Shown one piece after another: positions 35,147-43,960 of a DNA stretch of 47,994 bases (its first letter is position 1; each line of letters opens with the position of its first letter). The stretch spans positions 1 through 47,994 of the forward strand of contig CALDYJ010000038.1 in NCBI GenBank assembly GCA_937941095.1, given 5' to 3'. The stretch is from an uncultured Saprospiraceae bacterium. Lineage in GTDB: Bacteria > Bacteroidota > Bacteroidia > Chitinophagales > Saprospiraceae. The translations under genes and the position numbers were made by a program. The notes beneath the pieces are model-generated. The model was given only the letters and a program-made list of their open reading frames with translations. It searched no databases and was not told the DNA's origin.

Positions 35147-35473
35147 TTAAGCTAACTCTTCAGAAGGATTCCAATAATGCTTGTCGAAATCTTTGACTTT
35201 ATTATTATCAATAATCACGCCTTCTTGTTCTAAAAGTTCTTGCATCATGCTTGGAGTCGGAAAATGCCCCCTTCCGGAGAGTTCTCCTTTCCTATTTACA
35301 ACCCTATGTGCTGGCACAAAAGTTTCTCCCCCAAAGCTTTTATTTAAAGCCCATCCGACCATTCTCGCTGATCCTAAGGCTAAATAATCGGCGATCGAAC
35401 CGTATGTTGTGATTCTTCCAGCAGGAATCTTTGAAGTAAGTTCAAAAACCCTTGTGAAATAGGATTCTCCCAT
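35147..35473 (-). CDS. alkyltransferase-like (ATL) DNA repair protein, MGMT family
   Basis: A 108-residue protein equal to the DNA-binding domain of O6-alkylguanine-DNA alkyltransferase: KIPAGRITTYGSIADYLALG, SARMVGWALNK with the Arg finger (Arg37), and FVPAHRVVNRKGELSG. True transferases have PCHRV; here the acceptor Cys is Ala55 (PAHRV). The protein should therefore bind and flag O6-alkylguanine for nucleotide excision repair, as shown for other ATLs, and not remove the alkyl group. It is a single gene with divergent neighbours. Confidence 0.88.
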   Translation of the reverse strand: MGESYFTRVFELTSKIPAGRITTYGSIADYLALGSARMVGWALNKSFGGETFVPAHRVVNRKGELSGRGHFPTPSMMQELLEQEGVIIDNNKVKDFDKHYWNPSEELA

Positions 35474-35625
35474 GATAGGTTTTGCTAATTTTGCTTTAAA
35501 ATGAGCTTTCTAAAACATAGAAAGTAAGTGAGTGTCATTTTAGAACGTTAAAATTTCGAATTCAGTTTATCAGACCTAAAATTATTTTAAATTTTATTTT
35601 TTTATAAAAATATAAAAAGCAATTT

Positions 35626-36201
35626 ATGCACAATCTCAAAATTAAGGCTAGCCAAGTTTCTAACCTAACGGATGCGAGGTACTTTGCTGCTCTTGGAGTT
35701 GATTACCTTGGATTCAAATTAGATTTGTCACATGACGAAAGACTATCTGCTCCTTTGTTTTATGCTATTAAGGAATGGGTTGAAGGGCCAAAAATAGTGG
35801 CGGAGATTGGCAAAACACCCATCGAACTCATCTATGATGTTTTCAATGAAGACGACTTTGATCTCATCCAATCTGAACTGACGGAAATTTCGTCTTCTCA
35901 ATTAACAAGCGTCAAGCTTCAAACTCTATCAGACATCAATGCTTACAAGCCTAGTGAAATCTACCTCCTCAATTTGGAAGAGATTGATGAAGAAAGCCTT
36001 TATCATAACAAAGAAGAATTGATTGCGCTCTGCAATAGAATGCAATTGATCTTTCCAGCACCTTCTCAAAAAGAAAACATATTGAGCCTTATTCAAGAAA
36101 TCAAACCTTACGGGATTGAAGTAAAAGGAAGCGCAGAAGAAAAGGTAGGTTTTAAATCTTATGATGACCTAGATGAATTTTTTGATATCCTTCATGCATA
36201 A
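35626..36201 (+). CDS. TrpF-like (phosphoribosylanthranilate isomerase fold) protein without catalytic residues
   Basis: The N-terminus LKIKASQVSNLTDARYFAAL followed by GVDYLGFKLD matches the first two beta-alpha units of TrpF (VKICGIT...DA..a...GaD.lGF). The catalytic Cys of the CGI motif is absent (KAS), and the later GGTG-type phosphate-binding loop and catalytic Asp region are not recognisable. At 191 residues it is slightly shorter than TrpF. No trp gene is near. I infer a TIM-barrel relative that does not isomerise phosphoribosylanthranilate. Identity as a TrpF relative is fairly sure; function is unknown. Confidence 0.6.
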   Translation: MHNLKIKASQVSNLTDARYFAALGVDYLGFKLDLSHDERLSAPLFYAIKEWVEGPKIVAEIGKTPIELIYDVFNEDDFDLIQSELTEISSSQLTSVKLQTLSDINAYKPSEIYLLNLEEIDEESLYHNKEELIALCNRMQLIFPAPSQKENILSLIQEIKPYGIEVKGSAEEKVGFKSYDDLDEFFDILHA

Positions 36202-36332
36202 TGCATTAAAACATAAGACACTTTTCTACTAACTGATCCTAATTAAAAAACAAACTCCATCTTTTCTGCCATTGTGTCGGCCCTTTTCGCTTTAGTCTGC
36301 CTAAATGGCATATGTTTTTATGTAAAAAAGCC

Positions 36333-36383
36333 TTTTTGACCTAAAATTTGGTATGGTACACCTCTTGATGATGTGAGGGTGTA
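36333..36383 (+). promoter_or_regulatory. probable hsp20 promoter region with inverted repeat
   Basis: TTTTTGACC (36333-36341) followed 13 bases later by TGGTACA (36354-36360) resembles the htpG promoter region. TACACC (36357-36362) and GGTGTA (36378-36383) form an inverted repeat over the putative -10, as an operator would. Confidence 0.4.
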
Positions 36384-36413
36384 TTACATATTCAAAAATT
36401 AAAATCTAATAAA

Positions 36414-36875
36414 ATGATACACGTAAAAAATCCAAAGCACAGAAGATACAATGGTAATCACTGGACTAGACAAGTAGACAACGCCATTAATGATCTCATG
36501 GGAGGGTCCTTCACTGATTTTGTAGCAAAGGGCTTAGTCCAAAACCAACCTTTAGTCAACATCATTAAAAATGAAAATGAATTTGTCTTAGAAGTGGCTG
36601 TTCCTGGTTTTAGCAAAAAAGACATTGACATCAATGTCAAAGAAGACAAACTGAGCATTTCTGCAGTGGTAGAAGAAGCGAAAGAAGGGGATGATCATTC
36701 AAAACCAAATTATACCAAAAGAGAGTTTAATTATGGTGGCTTTAAAAGATCATTTACTCTTCCTGAAAACATTGATGTAGAGCACATCAAAGCAAATTTT
36801 GCAAATGGCATCTTAAAGATCACACTTCCATTAAAGGAAAAAGTTGATACTTCAAGAAACATTAAAATATCTTAA
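36414..36875 (+). CDS. Hsp20/alpha-crystallin small heat-shock protein
   Basis: A 153-residue protein. An alpha-crystallin domain (~45-140) has FVLEVAVPGFSKKDIDINVK, the YTKREFNYGGFKRSFTLPEN segment, and ANGILKITLPLKE near the end. The N-terminal arm is short and polar, and the C-terminal tail (RNIKIS) contains the I-x-I motif used in oligomer assembly. Small heat-shock proteins hold unfolding clients in the cytosol until ATP-dependent chaperones take over. It is a single gene, terminated at 36942. Confidence 0.95.
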   Translation: MIHVKNPKHRRYNGNHWTRQVDNAINDLMGGSFTDFVAKGLVQNQPLVNIIKNENEFVLEVAVPGFSKKDIDINVKEDKLSISAVVEEAKEGDDHSKPNYTKREFNYGGFKRSFTLPENIDVEHIKANFANGILKITLPLKEKVDTSRNIKIS

Positions 36876-36941
36876 AAAGAATTGCGCTGTCAATACTATA
36901 GACATAAGCTTTGACTTAAAAAATTAGGGTTTTAGGTATGA

Positions 36942-36979
36942 GAAAGTCGGTCATCATTATGATGCTGGCTTTCTTTTTT
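36942..36979 (+). terminator. intrinsic terminator after hsp20
   Basis: GAAAGTCGG pairs with CTGGCTTTC (with G-U pairs), then a one-base bulge, then CATCA with TGATG and a TTA loop, followed by six T. A 35-codon frame starting at 36938 overlaps it and is probably not a gene. Confidence 0.8.
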
Positions 36980-36991
36980 GCATTAGCCTGG

Positions 36992-37032
36992 TTCGAACCG
37001 TTCGAGTTATTCGATTATTCGAATTACCTTTG
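36992..37032 (+). promoter_or_regulatory. xth promoter with four TTCGA repeats
   Basis: TACCTTTG at 37025-37032 fits the Bacteroidota -7 consensus TAnnTTTG exactly, 30 bases before the start codon. Four TTCGA units precede it (36992, 37001, 37010, 37018; spacing 9, 9, 8). The first lies in the palindrome GGTTCGAACC. Confidence 0.6.
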
Positions 37033-37062
37033 CATACACACTTAATTTAATTCAATCTACAC

Positions 37063-37824
37063 ATGAAAATCATCTCATACAATGTAAACGGAATAAGAGC
37101 CGCTATGAAAAAAGACCTGGTAGAGTGGGTTAAAGCCGGTGATTATGACATTGTTTGCCTTCAAGAAACTAAAGCCCAAGAAGACCAAGTTGACATGAGT
37201 CCATTTGAAGACTTAGGATACCATTGCCACTGGCATTCCGCAGTAAAAAAAGGGTACAGCGGCGTAGCCACACTTAGCAAGAAAAAACCTACTAAAATTG
37301 TTACTGGTTGTGGCATTGAAAAATACGATGCAGAGGGAAGAATTTTAAGACTGGATTTCGGCACATTAAGTGTATTAAATTGTTACTTCCCCTCTGGCAC
37401 AACTGGAACTGTCCGTCAAGATTTTAAATTCGAATTTTTAGATGATTTTTTTCCTTGGATTCAAGAACTAAAAAAGACGAGAAAAAAATTAATCATCGTA
37501 GGAGATTACAACATAGCACATACAGAAAATGACATTCACAACCCAAAAAGCAACAAGAAGTCCTCTGGGTTTTTACCAGAAGAAAGAGAGTGGTTGTCTA
37601 AATTATTCGCGAATGGCTTTACAGATAGTTACCGCTTTTTAAACCCTGAAAAAACAGAATACAGCTGGTGGTCTTATCGAGCAGGTGCAAGAGCTAATAA
37701 TAAAGGTTGGCGCATCGATTATCAAGTAGTGACAGACAATTTGAAAAAGAAACTAAAAGCTGCTCATCATATAAGTGAGGCTAAGCATTCTGATCATTGT
37801 CCGGTGTATATAGAACTTGATTAA
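37063..37824 (+). CDS. xth: exodeoxyribonuclease III
   Basis: A 253-residue protein with all exonuclease III/AP endonuclease motifs: MKIISYNVNGIRAAMKK (Asn metal ligand), DIVCLQETKAQ (catalytic Glu), FPSGTTGTVRQDFKFEF, VGDYNIAHTENDIHNPK (Asp and Asn), WWSYRAGARANNKGWRIDYQ, and SDHCPVYIELD (catalytic Asp-His). It removes 3' blocks and cuts at abasic sites in base excision repair, in the cytosol. The RIDY segment and length fit the ExoA/Xth subfamily. The upstream repeats suggest a regulated promoter. Confidence 0.95.
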   Translation: MKIISYNVNGIRAAMKKDLVEWVKAGDYDIVCLQETKAQEDQVDMSPFEDLGYHCHWHSAVKKGYSGVATLSKKKPTKIVTGCGIEKYDAEGRILRLDFGTLSVLNCYFPSGTTGTVRQDFKFEFLDDFFPWIQELKKTRKKLIIVGDYNIAHTENDIHNPKSNKKSSGFLPEEREWLSKLFANGFTDSYRFLNPEKTEYSWWSYRAGARANNKGWRIDYQVVTDNLKKKLKAAHHISEAKHSDHCPVYIELD

Positions 37825-37840
37825 CAGGGCTTTATTTATT

Positions 37841-38587
37841 TCAATACCTAACTCTCCAATAGGGATTTTTCTTCCCTTCTATCGTTTCGTCTATGTATTT
37901 TTTAACAATAGCATCTAATGCCGATTGTTCAATTTTCTTTCCCTTTAACTTTTTCGGATAAGGCAATTTAACTTCTGGTTCTTCCAGTTTAACCTCTGAA
38001 GCAAAAATGATAGCGTCGCCATTATTAATATCAATCTCTAAGATCATACCCGGTAAGCCTCCGTACCCTTCAGGTCCTCCAGAAAAAGCAATAGCATCCG
38101 TAAACCAAGCATGTATAGTTTGACCTTTAAGTTCGTTTCTCGTTTCTGCTTTCATGCATAGAAATCCTGCAACCTCTTTTATCTCATTTAAAATCTTCCA
38201 TTTCGTTTTTGGCAACTCTTCTTTGATGTGATAGACTTTACCCAATGTTTCTATGAGGTCTTCTTGTTCATTACTCGCATAATCTCGCATTAAAATAAAC
38301 TTGTTTGGTTTCCATGAGTAGTCACTTGCTACTTTGGCTTCTGCTCTTTGGTAGAGCGTTTTATTGCCTTTAAAGAACAAATCATAATCGCTCCCTTCAC
38401 TATTAAAATTCCCCCAAGTTAATGACATCCTATCCACATCTTCTTGAGAAATGTGAGGCAGTTTGGACATGATAGAAATGTAATCTGTTTTTCGATTGTA
38501 AGTAATTATACCTTCTACAGTTTGCGCCTCTAAATTAAATGCGAGTATAGAAATCAAAAAGCAATAAAAAATATTTTTCATTTGCAT
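37841..38587 (-). CDS. GLPGLI family protein
   Basis: A 248-residue protein with a signal peptide (MKNIFYCFLISILAFNLEAQ after two extra N-terminal residues). The family signature is present as YGGLPGMILEIDINNGDAII, preceded by a tract matching IHAWFTDAIAFSGGPE. The C-terminus (GKKNPYWRVRY) is family-typical. GLPGLI proteins are confined to Bacteroidota, are exported, and are often encoded next to TonB-type outer-membrane barrels with a carboxypeptidase-regulatory domain, as here. Their biochemical role is not established. It lies 32 bases downstream of the barrel gene, so it is probably the second gene of the operon. Confidence 0.92.
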   Translation of the reverse strand: MQMKNIFYCFLISILAFNLEAQTVEGIITYNRKTDYISIMSKLPHISQEDVDRMSLTWGNFNSEGSDYDLFFKGNKTLYQRAEAKVASDYSWKPNKFILMRDYASNEQEDLIETLGKVYHIKEELPKTKWKILNEIKEVAGFLCMKAETRNELKGQTIHAWFTDAIAFSGGPEGYGGLPGMILEIDINNGDAIIFASEVKLEEPEVKLPYPKKLKGKKIEQSALDAIVKKYIDETIEGKKNPYWRVRY

Positions 38588-38619
38588 GGAATGAATTTTT
38601 TGAAGAATTGTTCAAGTAT

Positions 38620-41442
38620 TTACCACCAACCCTTTTTGTGCGCCGAGCTTTTAACGCCTCTTATATTATAGGTAAAACTTAACATATAATAACGACCTAT
38701 GGCCTCATTTTGTGTTTGAAAACTATCCATGGAAGAGAAGCCTAGATTTTCATTAAAACTATCGTATAGAGACATTCTTATTTCACCCCTCTTTCCTTTT
38801 AAGACTTGTTTGTAGACAGACAAATCTAAAACAGGTATGTCTCTATCCACATTAAAACGATCATTGCTAAAACGTTTATAATCTAGGTTTGCATTTAGAA
38901 ATATTCCTAAAAATGTTTTTGCTGTTACTTCGACTGCATAAGTTTGATTTAAGATTTTTTGATTTTGACTGGTATTAATATCGTATTCTGTATCCATGAA
39001 TGAATACCTTGCGGTCAAATAGACTCCAATGTTTTCGCTTGGAGTGATGTTAAACCTTACATAAGGGCGGTAAGTCCAGGTGGTGGTATTGTTCTCGACT
39101 TCATTGACCAAAGACGGTCTGATGTTTTGATCACCACTTATTCTTATCCTTGTTGTAATTTTGTTTTTAATGATTGGAAAATTAATCCCTGCATTAAACC
39201 TAAGCGTTCTACCTCCATCCACATTTATTGGCTGAGCATTTGTTACTAAAAATTCATCTACCTCTTCACTTGTCGAAAATTGGTTATCATAAATGTTTAA
39301 GCCCCCTCCTAAAGACAACCTTACTCCGCTGAGTGGATAAGACTTATTAAAAAACAAACTAAAGTCATTGGATATCTCTGGAGTAAGACTTGGATTACCT
39401 TCAATGATGTATTGGGGATTTAGATTATTGACAATCGGTTGAAGATCCTGAATGCTAGGTTCGTTAGCATTTCTGCTAAAATTTAAATTAAAATAAGCAT
39501 TACTCATCGGCTTAAAGTTTAAAGAAAAATGAGGAATCCAATTGATGAATTCCTTTTCAACTGTTCCATTGATCTGACTAGCTCCAAGACCACTGTACAA
39601 TCCATCCAGATCAAAATGCTGATAAGCCAATCCGACACTTACATTCATTCCATTATAAGAATACCTTAAAGCAGAACCAAATCTATTTAGGATGATGGAG
39701 TTTTCGTAAACTCTGCTGAGGTCTTCATTTAAAAACAACTCATTCTGAAGATCATCATTCACTTCTCTATTACCATTTTCTTTTCTATTGCTGTAATTAT
39801 AAAAACTTTGAATAAATAGTCTTTTAGAAAGAGGTTCTACATAAAGTCCATTGGCTTTAAATTGGGTTTTGTCTCTTAGGTTATTATTCAATTGATTGAT
39901 TAAAGCAGTACTGTCCACTAGGGCTCCTTTCGACAAAAAAGTAGTTTTAGAATTTTGGGTCCAATCGTCTTCTAATTCTGTGTATAGAACCGAAGCATTC
40001 AATCCCATTTTTCTACCTTCTTTTTTAAATTTTTTCCTTAGCAAAATTAAAGCGTTAGCTAGGTAGCCTTCGGTATCTATGTCATTAGCTGTATTGGCTA
40101 CACTTGTTAATAGTCCGTCTTTTTTTAGCCTAGTATTTTCTTTGGTCGTTTTATTTTCATTCACTTGAGCACCATTAAATGAAAAACGAACAGTGTGCAA
40201 TGAATCTATTTCCTTGTTAAATTCTAATTCTGCTCGATGCGCTTTAGACAAGTTATCTCTTTGATTGCTAGCTTGTTCATTGGAGACAAAGCCTTCATAA
40301 AACCTTTCTCTTTCTGATAGTCCATTTTGATCTAAGCCTGCTTGATTATAATAATAGACGGCACTTAGTTTATTCTTAGTATCATCAAAGTTAAAATTCA
40401 AGCCGCCATTATAATTTTCAGGAAATCCACCATTTGGGTTATCGTTAAAAAAGACACTTCTTATATCAGATTCTAATCCTCCCCCTCCTCCGAGCCTCAT
40501 GGTTCTATAAAAAGAGCCACCCCCAAAACCATAGTCCGTCGAATTGTCAAAATTAAAAGATTGTGAGCCCATGAAGTCTTGGTAATCGTCCCAAGAAAGG
40601 CCATTTCTTCCTGTGTTATTCCCAACTCCAACCATGCTGAATTGAATGGTCTTATTAAATTTATTAAAATTCCCTTTGAGTTCTTTTCGATCTTTGTCAC
40701 CAATTCCTGCGATGACTTTTCCAAAGGCTCCTTTTTTAAATTCTTCTTTCAATTCAAGATTCATCGTTTTGTCTTGAGACTCTGTGGTTGCTCCAGTGAT
40801 TTCTTCTTGTTCGGATTTGGTATCAAAGACTTGCACTTTACCAATGCCTTCTGCAGGTAAATTTTTGGTAGCTGCTTTTGGGTCTGAACCAAAAAATGAC
40901 TTGCCATCTACTGTGACCTTATTAACATTTTTACCATCAGCTAAAATGCTCCCGTCGGCTTCTACTTCTATCCCTGGTAATCTTTTTAAAAGATCTTCTA
41001 CCGTAGATCCTTCTGGCACTTGAAAAGTACTGGCATCATACTCAATGGTATCTCCTCTCATTTTTATCGGAGCCTTTGCTGCTTTAATGACTACTGTCAT
41101 TAATTCTTCTGCCAGTTCATTCATTTTAATCTGGCCTAAATCTAAATTCTCTCCATCTAAGGAAGTCGCGTCTATGGTGGTAGGTATGTAGCCTATGTAT
41201 GTGGTCTTGACCAGGTATTCCCCAGGACTGATGTTCTTAAATAAAAATGATCCATCCAATTCTGTTCTTGAAAATTCAAGCATGGTTGAATCTTGTTTTT
41301 CAAGCAGCAATATGGTTGCATAGATAAGCGGGTCATTTAAAGTGTCAGTTACGCTTCCTTTTATATTAAAATTATTTGATTGAGAAAACACCAATGCAGA
41401 CAAGCAACAAAGTAGAAAAGTTAGTGTAGTAGTTCTGCTCAT
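38620..41442 (-). CDS. TonB-type outer-membrane barrel protein with carboxypeptidase-like regulatory domain
   Basis: A 940-residue protein: signal peptide (~1-20); carboxypeptidase-D-like regulatory domain (~25-110, with FNIKGSVTDTLNDPLIYATI and PGEYLVKTTYIGYIPTTI); a plug-like domain (~120-235, with EYDASTFQVPEGSTVEDLLK, then RLPGIEVEADGSI and NKVTVDGKSFFGSDPKAATK); and a long barrel ending in RYYMLSFTYNIRGVKSS. It belongs to the 'outer membrane beta-barrel family' related to SusC/TonB receptors. Unlike SusC it has no SusD partner; instead GLPGLI follows. It is probably an importer or an outer-membrane export/assembly protein. The substrate is unknown. Confidence 0.9.
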   Translation of the reverse strand: MSRTTTLTFLLCCLSALVFSQSNNFNIKGSVTDTLNDPLIYATILLLEKQDSTMLEFSRTELDGSFLFKNISPGEYLVKTTYIGYIPTTIDATSLDGENLDLGQIKMNELAEELMTVVIKAAKAPIKMRGDTIEYDASTFQVPEGSTVEDLLKRLPGIEVEADGSILADGKNVNKVTVDGKSFFGSDPKAATKNLPAEGIGKVQVFDTKSEQEEITGATTESQDKTMNLELKEEFKKGAFGKVIAGIGDKDRKELKGNFNKFNKTIQFSMVGVGNNTGRNGLSWDDYQDFMGSQSFNFDNSTDYGFGGGSFYRTMRLGGGGGLESDIRSVFFNDNPNGGFPENYNGGLNFNFDDTKNKLSAVYYYNQAGLDQNGLSERERFYEGFVSNEQASNQRDNLSKAHRAELEFNKEIDSLHTVRFSFNGAQVNENKTTKENTRLKKDGLLTSVANTANDIDTEGYLANALILLRKKFKKEGRKMGLNASVLYTELEDDWTQNSKTTFLSKGALVDSTALINQLNNNLRDKTQFKANGLYVEPLSKRLFIQSFYNYSNRKENGNREVNDDLQNELFLNEDLSRVYENSIILNRFGSALRYSYNGMNVSVGLAYQHFDLDGLYSGLGASQINGTVEKEFINWIPHFSLNFKPMSNAYFNLNFSRNANEPSIQDLQPIVNNLNPQYIIEGNPSLTPEISNDFSLFFNKSYPLSGVRLSLGGGLNIYDNQFSTSEEVDEFLVTNAQPINVDGGRTLRFNAGINFPIIKNKITTRIRISGDQNIRPSLVNEVENNTTTWTYRPYVRFNITPSENIGVYLTARYSFMDTEYDINTSQNQKILNQTYAVEVTAKTFLGIFLNANLDYKRFSNDRFNVDRDIPVLDLSVYKQVLKGKRGEIRMSLYDSFNENLGFSSMDSFQTQNEAIGRYYMLSFTYNIRGVKSSAHKKGWW

Positions 41443-41631
41443 ATAATTGTTTTTGTGTAAGGGCTTGCCTAGCTTATTCTATTAGGCTAATGATCCCATA
41501 ATTCGTTTTATCTAAAAGGATACACTTTGCAATTCTTATGAGATGCTATTTTTTAATAAAATGGTGTGTTGTAAATTGCTTATTTGTTTATTTGGTTAGC
41601 TGTTTATCCGTCTGAATTAAACTTGAATACA

Positions 41632-42060
41632 TCATTGTGTGATTTCTGAGCCCCAAACGATTGTTGTGATTTTCCATTGACCATTAGCTTTATGTAAGGT
41701 GAGCACTTTGTAATGTTGACCTCCGCTAAGTTCAGCGAGACGGAGCTTAACCAAGGCAAGTGTGCCGTAAATTTCAATGCCCAATATCTCTTCTTTATAA
41801 CTCGTATCCGAGTCATCTGAATCCAATTCAAAAACATAATCTGTATATTCTCCATCTCGGTTGACGAATCTATAAGCTCCCTTTTCGTGCATTGACAGCT
41901 TCTTATGCTCAATACTTCCAGTATGATCCCCAATAAAAAAATTCTCTGTTGCTGAGATGATGGCTTGACGATCAGAAAAATCTACTTCTTGAGCCTTTAA
42001 AGAAGGGCTTAATAAGACAAGAATAAATATTGGAAGAAATAATTTAGTTGAAATTTTCAT
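41632..42060 (-). CDS. exported NTF2-like (lumazine-binding/DUF4440-type) protein
   Basis: A 142-residue protein with a signal peptide (MKISTKLFLPIFILVLLSPS, cleaved near LKAQ). The mature ~120 residues show the SnoaL/NTF2 pattern: ISATENFFIGDHTGSIEHKK at the cone mouth, ILGIEIYGTLALVKLRLAEL, and a C-terminal KVLTLHKANGQWKITTIVW strand. Secreted proteins of this type in Bacteroidota are annotated as putative lumazine-binding; ligand and role are unknown. It stands alone, divergent from comM across 303 bases. Confidence 0.8.
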   Translation of the reverse strand: MKISTKLFLPIFILVLLSPSLKAQEVDFSDRQAIISATENFFIGDHTGSIEHKKLSMHEKGAYRFVNRDGEYTDYVFELDSDDSDTSYKEEILGIEIYGTLALVKLRLAELSGGQHYKVLTLHKANGQWKITTIVWGSEITQ

Positions 42061-42363
42061 CGCTCTATGTTTAAAATTAGTTATTGGTTTATTTAATTAA
42101 AATATTTTTACCTTAAAAGAGTAAAGGGAATATAGCTTTAAAATACAAAGAGAAAGAATCAGCTTGCTTGATTAACAAGCTATTCACATTTGGAAATAAG
42201 AATAATAGCTTTTAGAACTTCCTTAGAATGCTTTTGAACTTTGAATACCGCTATTACAATCTTATTTGTTTAAATACTTTCACATATTCATTAACAAATC
42301 CATTAACACTTTGTACTCCAATTATTTTTATTCATCTTTGAACAAACTAAAACTAAAACAAAA
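42061..42363. other. divergent intergenic region between the NTF2-like gene and comM
   Basis: A 303-base gap holding the two promoters. It contains AGCTTG-N9-CAAGCT around 42162 as a short inverted repeat and the comM promoter near its right end. No open frame of note is seen. Confidence 0.5.
42310..42340 (+). promoter_or_regulatory. probable comM promoter
   Basis: TTTG (42310-42313), 19 bases, then CATCTTTG (42333-42340) matches the Bacteroidota TTTG / TAnnTTTG arrangement with one mismatch. The A-rich leader to the ATG is 23 bases. Confidence 0.55.
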
Positions 42364-43920
42364 ATGTTTATCAAAACTTTTGGCAGCGCCATCCAAGGCG
42401 TAGATGCCCGTACAATTACCATAGAAGTAAATACTGGAGGAACCGTTGCATTAGGCAAACAATTTTACCACATGGTGGGACTCCCTGACAGTGCCGTTAG
42501 GGAAGGATTCCAAAGAATAGAAGCTGCAATCAAGAACATTGGCTTTAGAGTTCCTAGGGTAAAAACGGTAGTTAATCTAGCGCCTGCAGACATAAAAAAA
42601 GAAGGTTCTGCCTACGACCTGCCGATTGCATTAGGTTACTTAACCGCTACAAAACAAATAGATGCTCAAAACATAGAAGGCTATGCTATGATGGGAGAGT
42701 TGTCTTTAGACGGTAGCTTAAGACCTATTAAGGGAGCACTACCAATTGCCATCCAAGCAAGGAAAGAAGGATTCAAAAACTTTATCATTCCAAAAGAAAA
42801 TGCAAGAGAAGCTGCGATTGTAAATGACCTAAATGTGTTTGGAGTTAATAACTTATCTGAAGCAGTAGAGTTGATTAAAGGAAATTCAAAACTTGCTCCA
42901 ACCTTTGTTGAAACCAGAGATGAATTTTTTCACAATCAAAGAAACTCAGACTTGGACTTTGCTGATGTCAAAGGACAAAACAACATAAAGCGTGCTTTAG
43001 AAATTGCAGCGGCCGGTGGGCATAATGTAATTTTAATTGGTCCTCCTGGCGCTGGCAAAACAATGCTTGCAAGACGGCTTCCTACAATTCTTCCTGCCTT
43101 AAACTTGAAGGAGGCGCTTGAAACAACTAAGATACATTCGGTAGCAGGGAAACTGCCTGTAAAATCATCTTTGATTGCTCATCGCCCTTTTAGAGCACCG
43201 CATCATACCATAAGCGATGTCGCTTTAGTTGGAGGTGGTTCAAATCCATTACCCGGAGAAATCTCTCTTTCTCATAATGGCGTTTTGTTTTTAGACGAGC
43301 TACCAGAATACAAGCGCTCTGTTTTAGAAGTTTTGAGACAGCCCTTGGAAGAAAGAAAAGTAACCATCTCAAGAGCTAAAATAAGCGTTGACTATCCAGC
43401 TGGCTTTATGCTTGTAGCTTCAATGAATCCATGCCCTTGCGGATTTTATAATCATCCAAAAAAAGAATGCCTGTGTAGTCCACAACAGGTAAAAAGATAC
43501 TTGAGTAAAATATCTGGACCTCTACTTGATCGCATAGATCTACATGTAGAAGTAACTCCGGTTTCATATGATGAGTTAACTAATTTCGAAACAGCGAGTG
43601 AAAGTAGTCTTGAAATTGCAGAAAGGGTAGACGCTGCAAGAAAAAGACAGGTCGCTCGTTTTGAAAATAATGATGACATAAACTGTAATGCACAAATGGC
43701 AAGTAGACTGGTCAAAGAATTATGTCCAATAGACCATGCGGGATCGGTTTTGTTAAAAACTGCTATGGAAAAATTAAAACTTTCTGCTCGGGCTTACGAT
43801 CGAATCTTAAAAGTGTCCAAAACCATTGCCGATCTGGCGGCAAGTGATGATATAAAAATGGAGCATTTGGCGGAAGCCATACAATTCAGAAGTTTGGATA
43901 GAGAAAATTGGGCTGGTTAA
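42364..43920 (+). CDS. comM: YifB/ComM family Mg-chelatase-like AAA+ ATPase
   Basis: A 518-residue protein with an N-terminal Lon-protease-like fold lacking the protease dyad (~1-170: VNTGGTVALGKQFYHMVGLP, NLAPADIKKEGSAYDLPIAL). An AAA+ domain has Walker A (LIGPPGAGKTMLARRLP), the RPFRAPHHTISDVALVGGG insert, Walker B (GVLFLDELPEYKRSVLEVLR) and a zinc-like Cys cluster (MNPCPCGFYNHPKKECLC). A C-terminal Mg-chelatase helical lid follows. ComM is a hexameric branch-migration helicase that promotes recombination in natural transformation. The length is typical, and no other competence gene is near. Confidence 0.95.
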   Translation: MFIKTFGSAIQGVDARTITIEVNTGGTVALGKQFYHMVGLPDSAVREGFQRIEAAIKNIGFRVPRVKTVVNLAPADIKKEGSAYDLPIALGYLTATKQIDAQNIEGYAMMGELSLDGSLRPIKGALPIAIQARKEGFKNFIIPKENAREAAIVNDLNVFGVNNLSEAVELIKGNSKLAPTFVETRDEFFHNQRNSDLDFADVKGQNNIKRALEIAAAGGHNVILIGPPGAGKTMLARRLPTILPALNLKEALETTKIHSVAGKLPVKSSLIAHRPFRAPHHTISDVALVGGGSNPLPGEISLSHNGVLFLDELPEYKRSVLEVLRQPLEERKVTISRAKISVDYPAGFMLVASMNPCPCGFYNHPKKECLCSPQQVKRYLSKISGPLLDRIDLHVEVTPVSYDELTNFETASESSLEIAERVDAARKRQVARFENNDDINCNAQMASRLVKELCPIDHAGSVLLKTAMEKLKLSARAYDRILKVSKTIADLAASDDIKMEHLAEAIQFRSLDRENWAG

Positions 43921-43960
43921 AACGCTTAAAATATTATCTTTATCCCATAATTAGATAAAG

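Noticed and set aside
36938..37045. A 35-codon frame (MRKSVIIMMLAFFFALAWFE...) with a hydrophobic start
   Set aside because: It overlaps the hsp20 terminator hairpin and T run, which themselves create the hydrophobic codons, and it covers the xth promoter repeats. No ribosome site or homolog is evident.
41604..41933. 109-codon reverse frame overlapping the NTF2-like gene
   Set aside because: It is another frame of the same strand within a gene that has a signal peptide and a clear fold.
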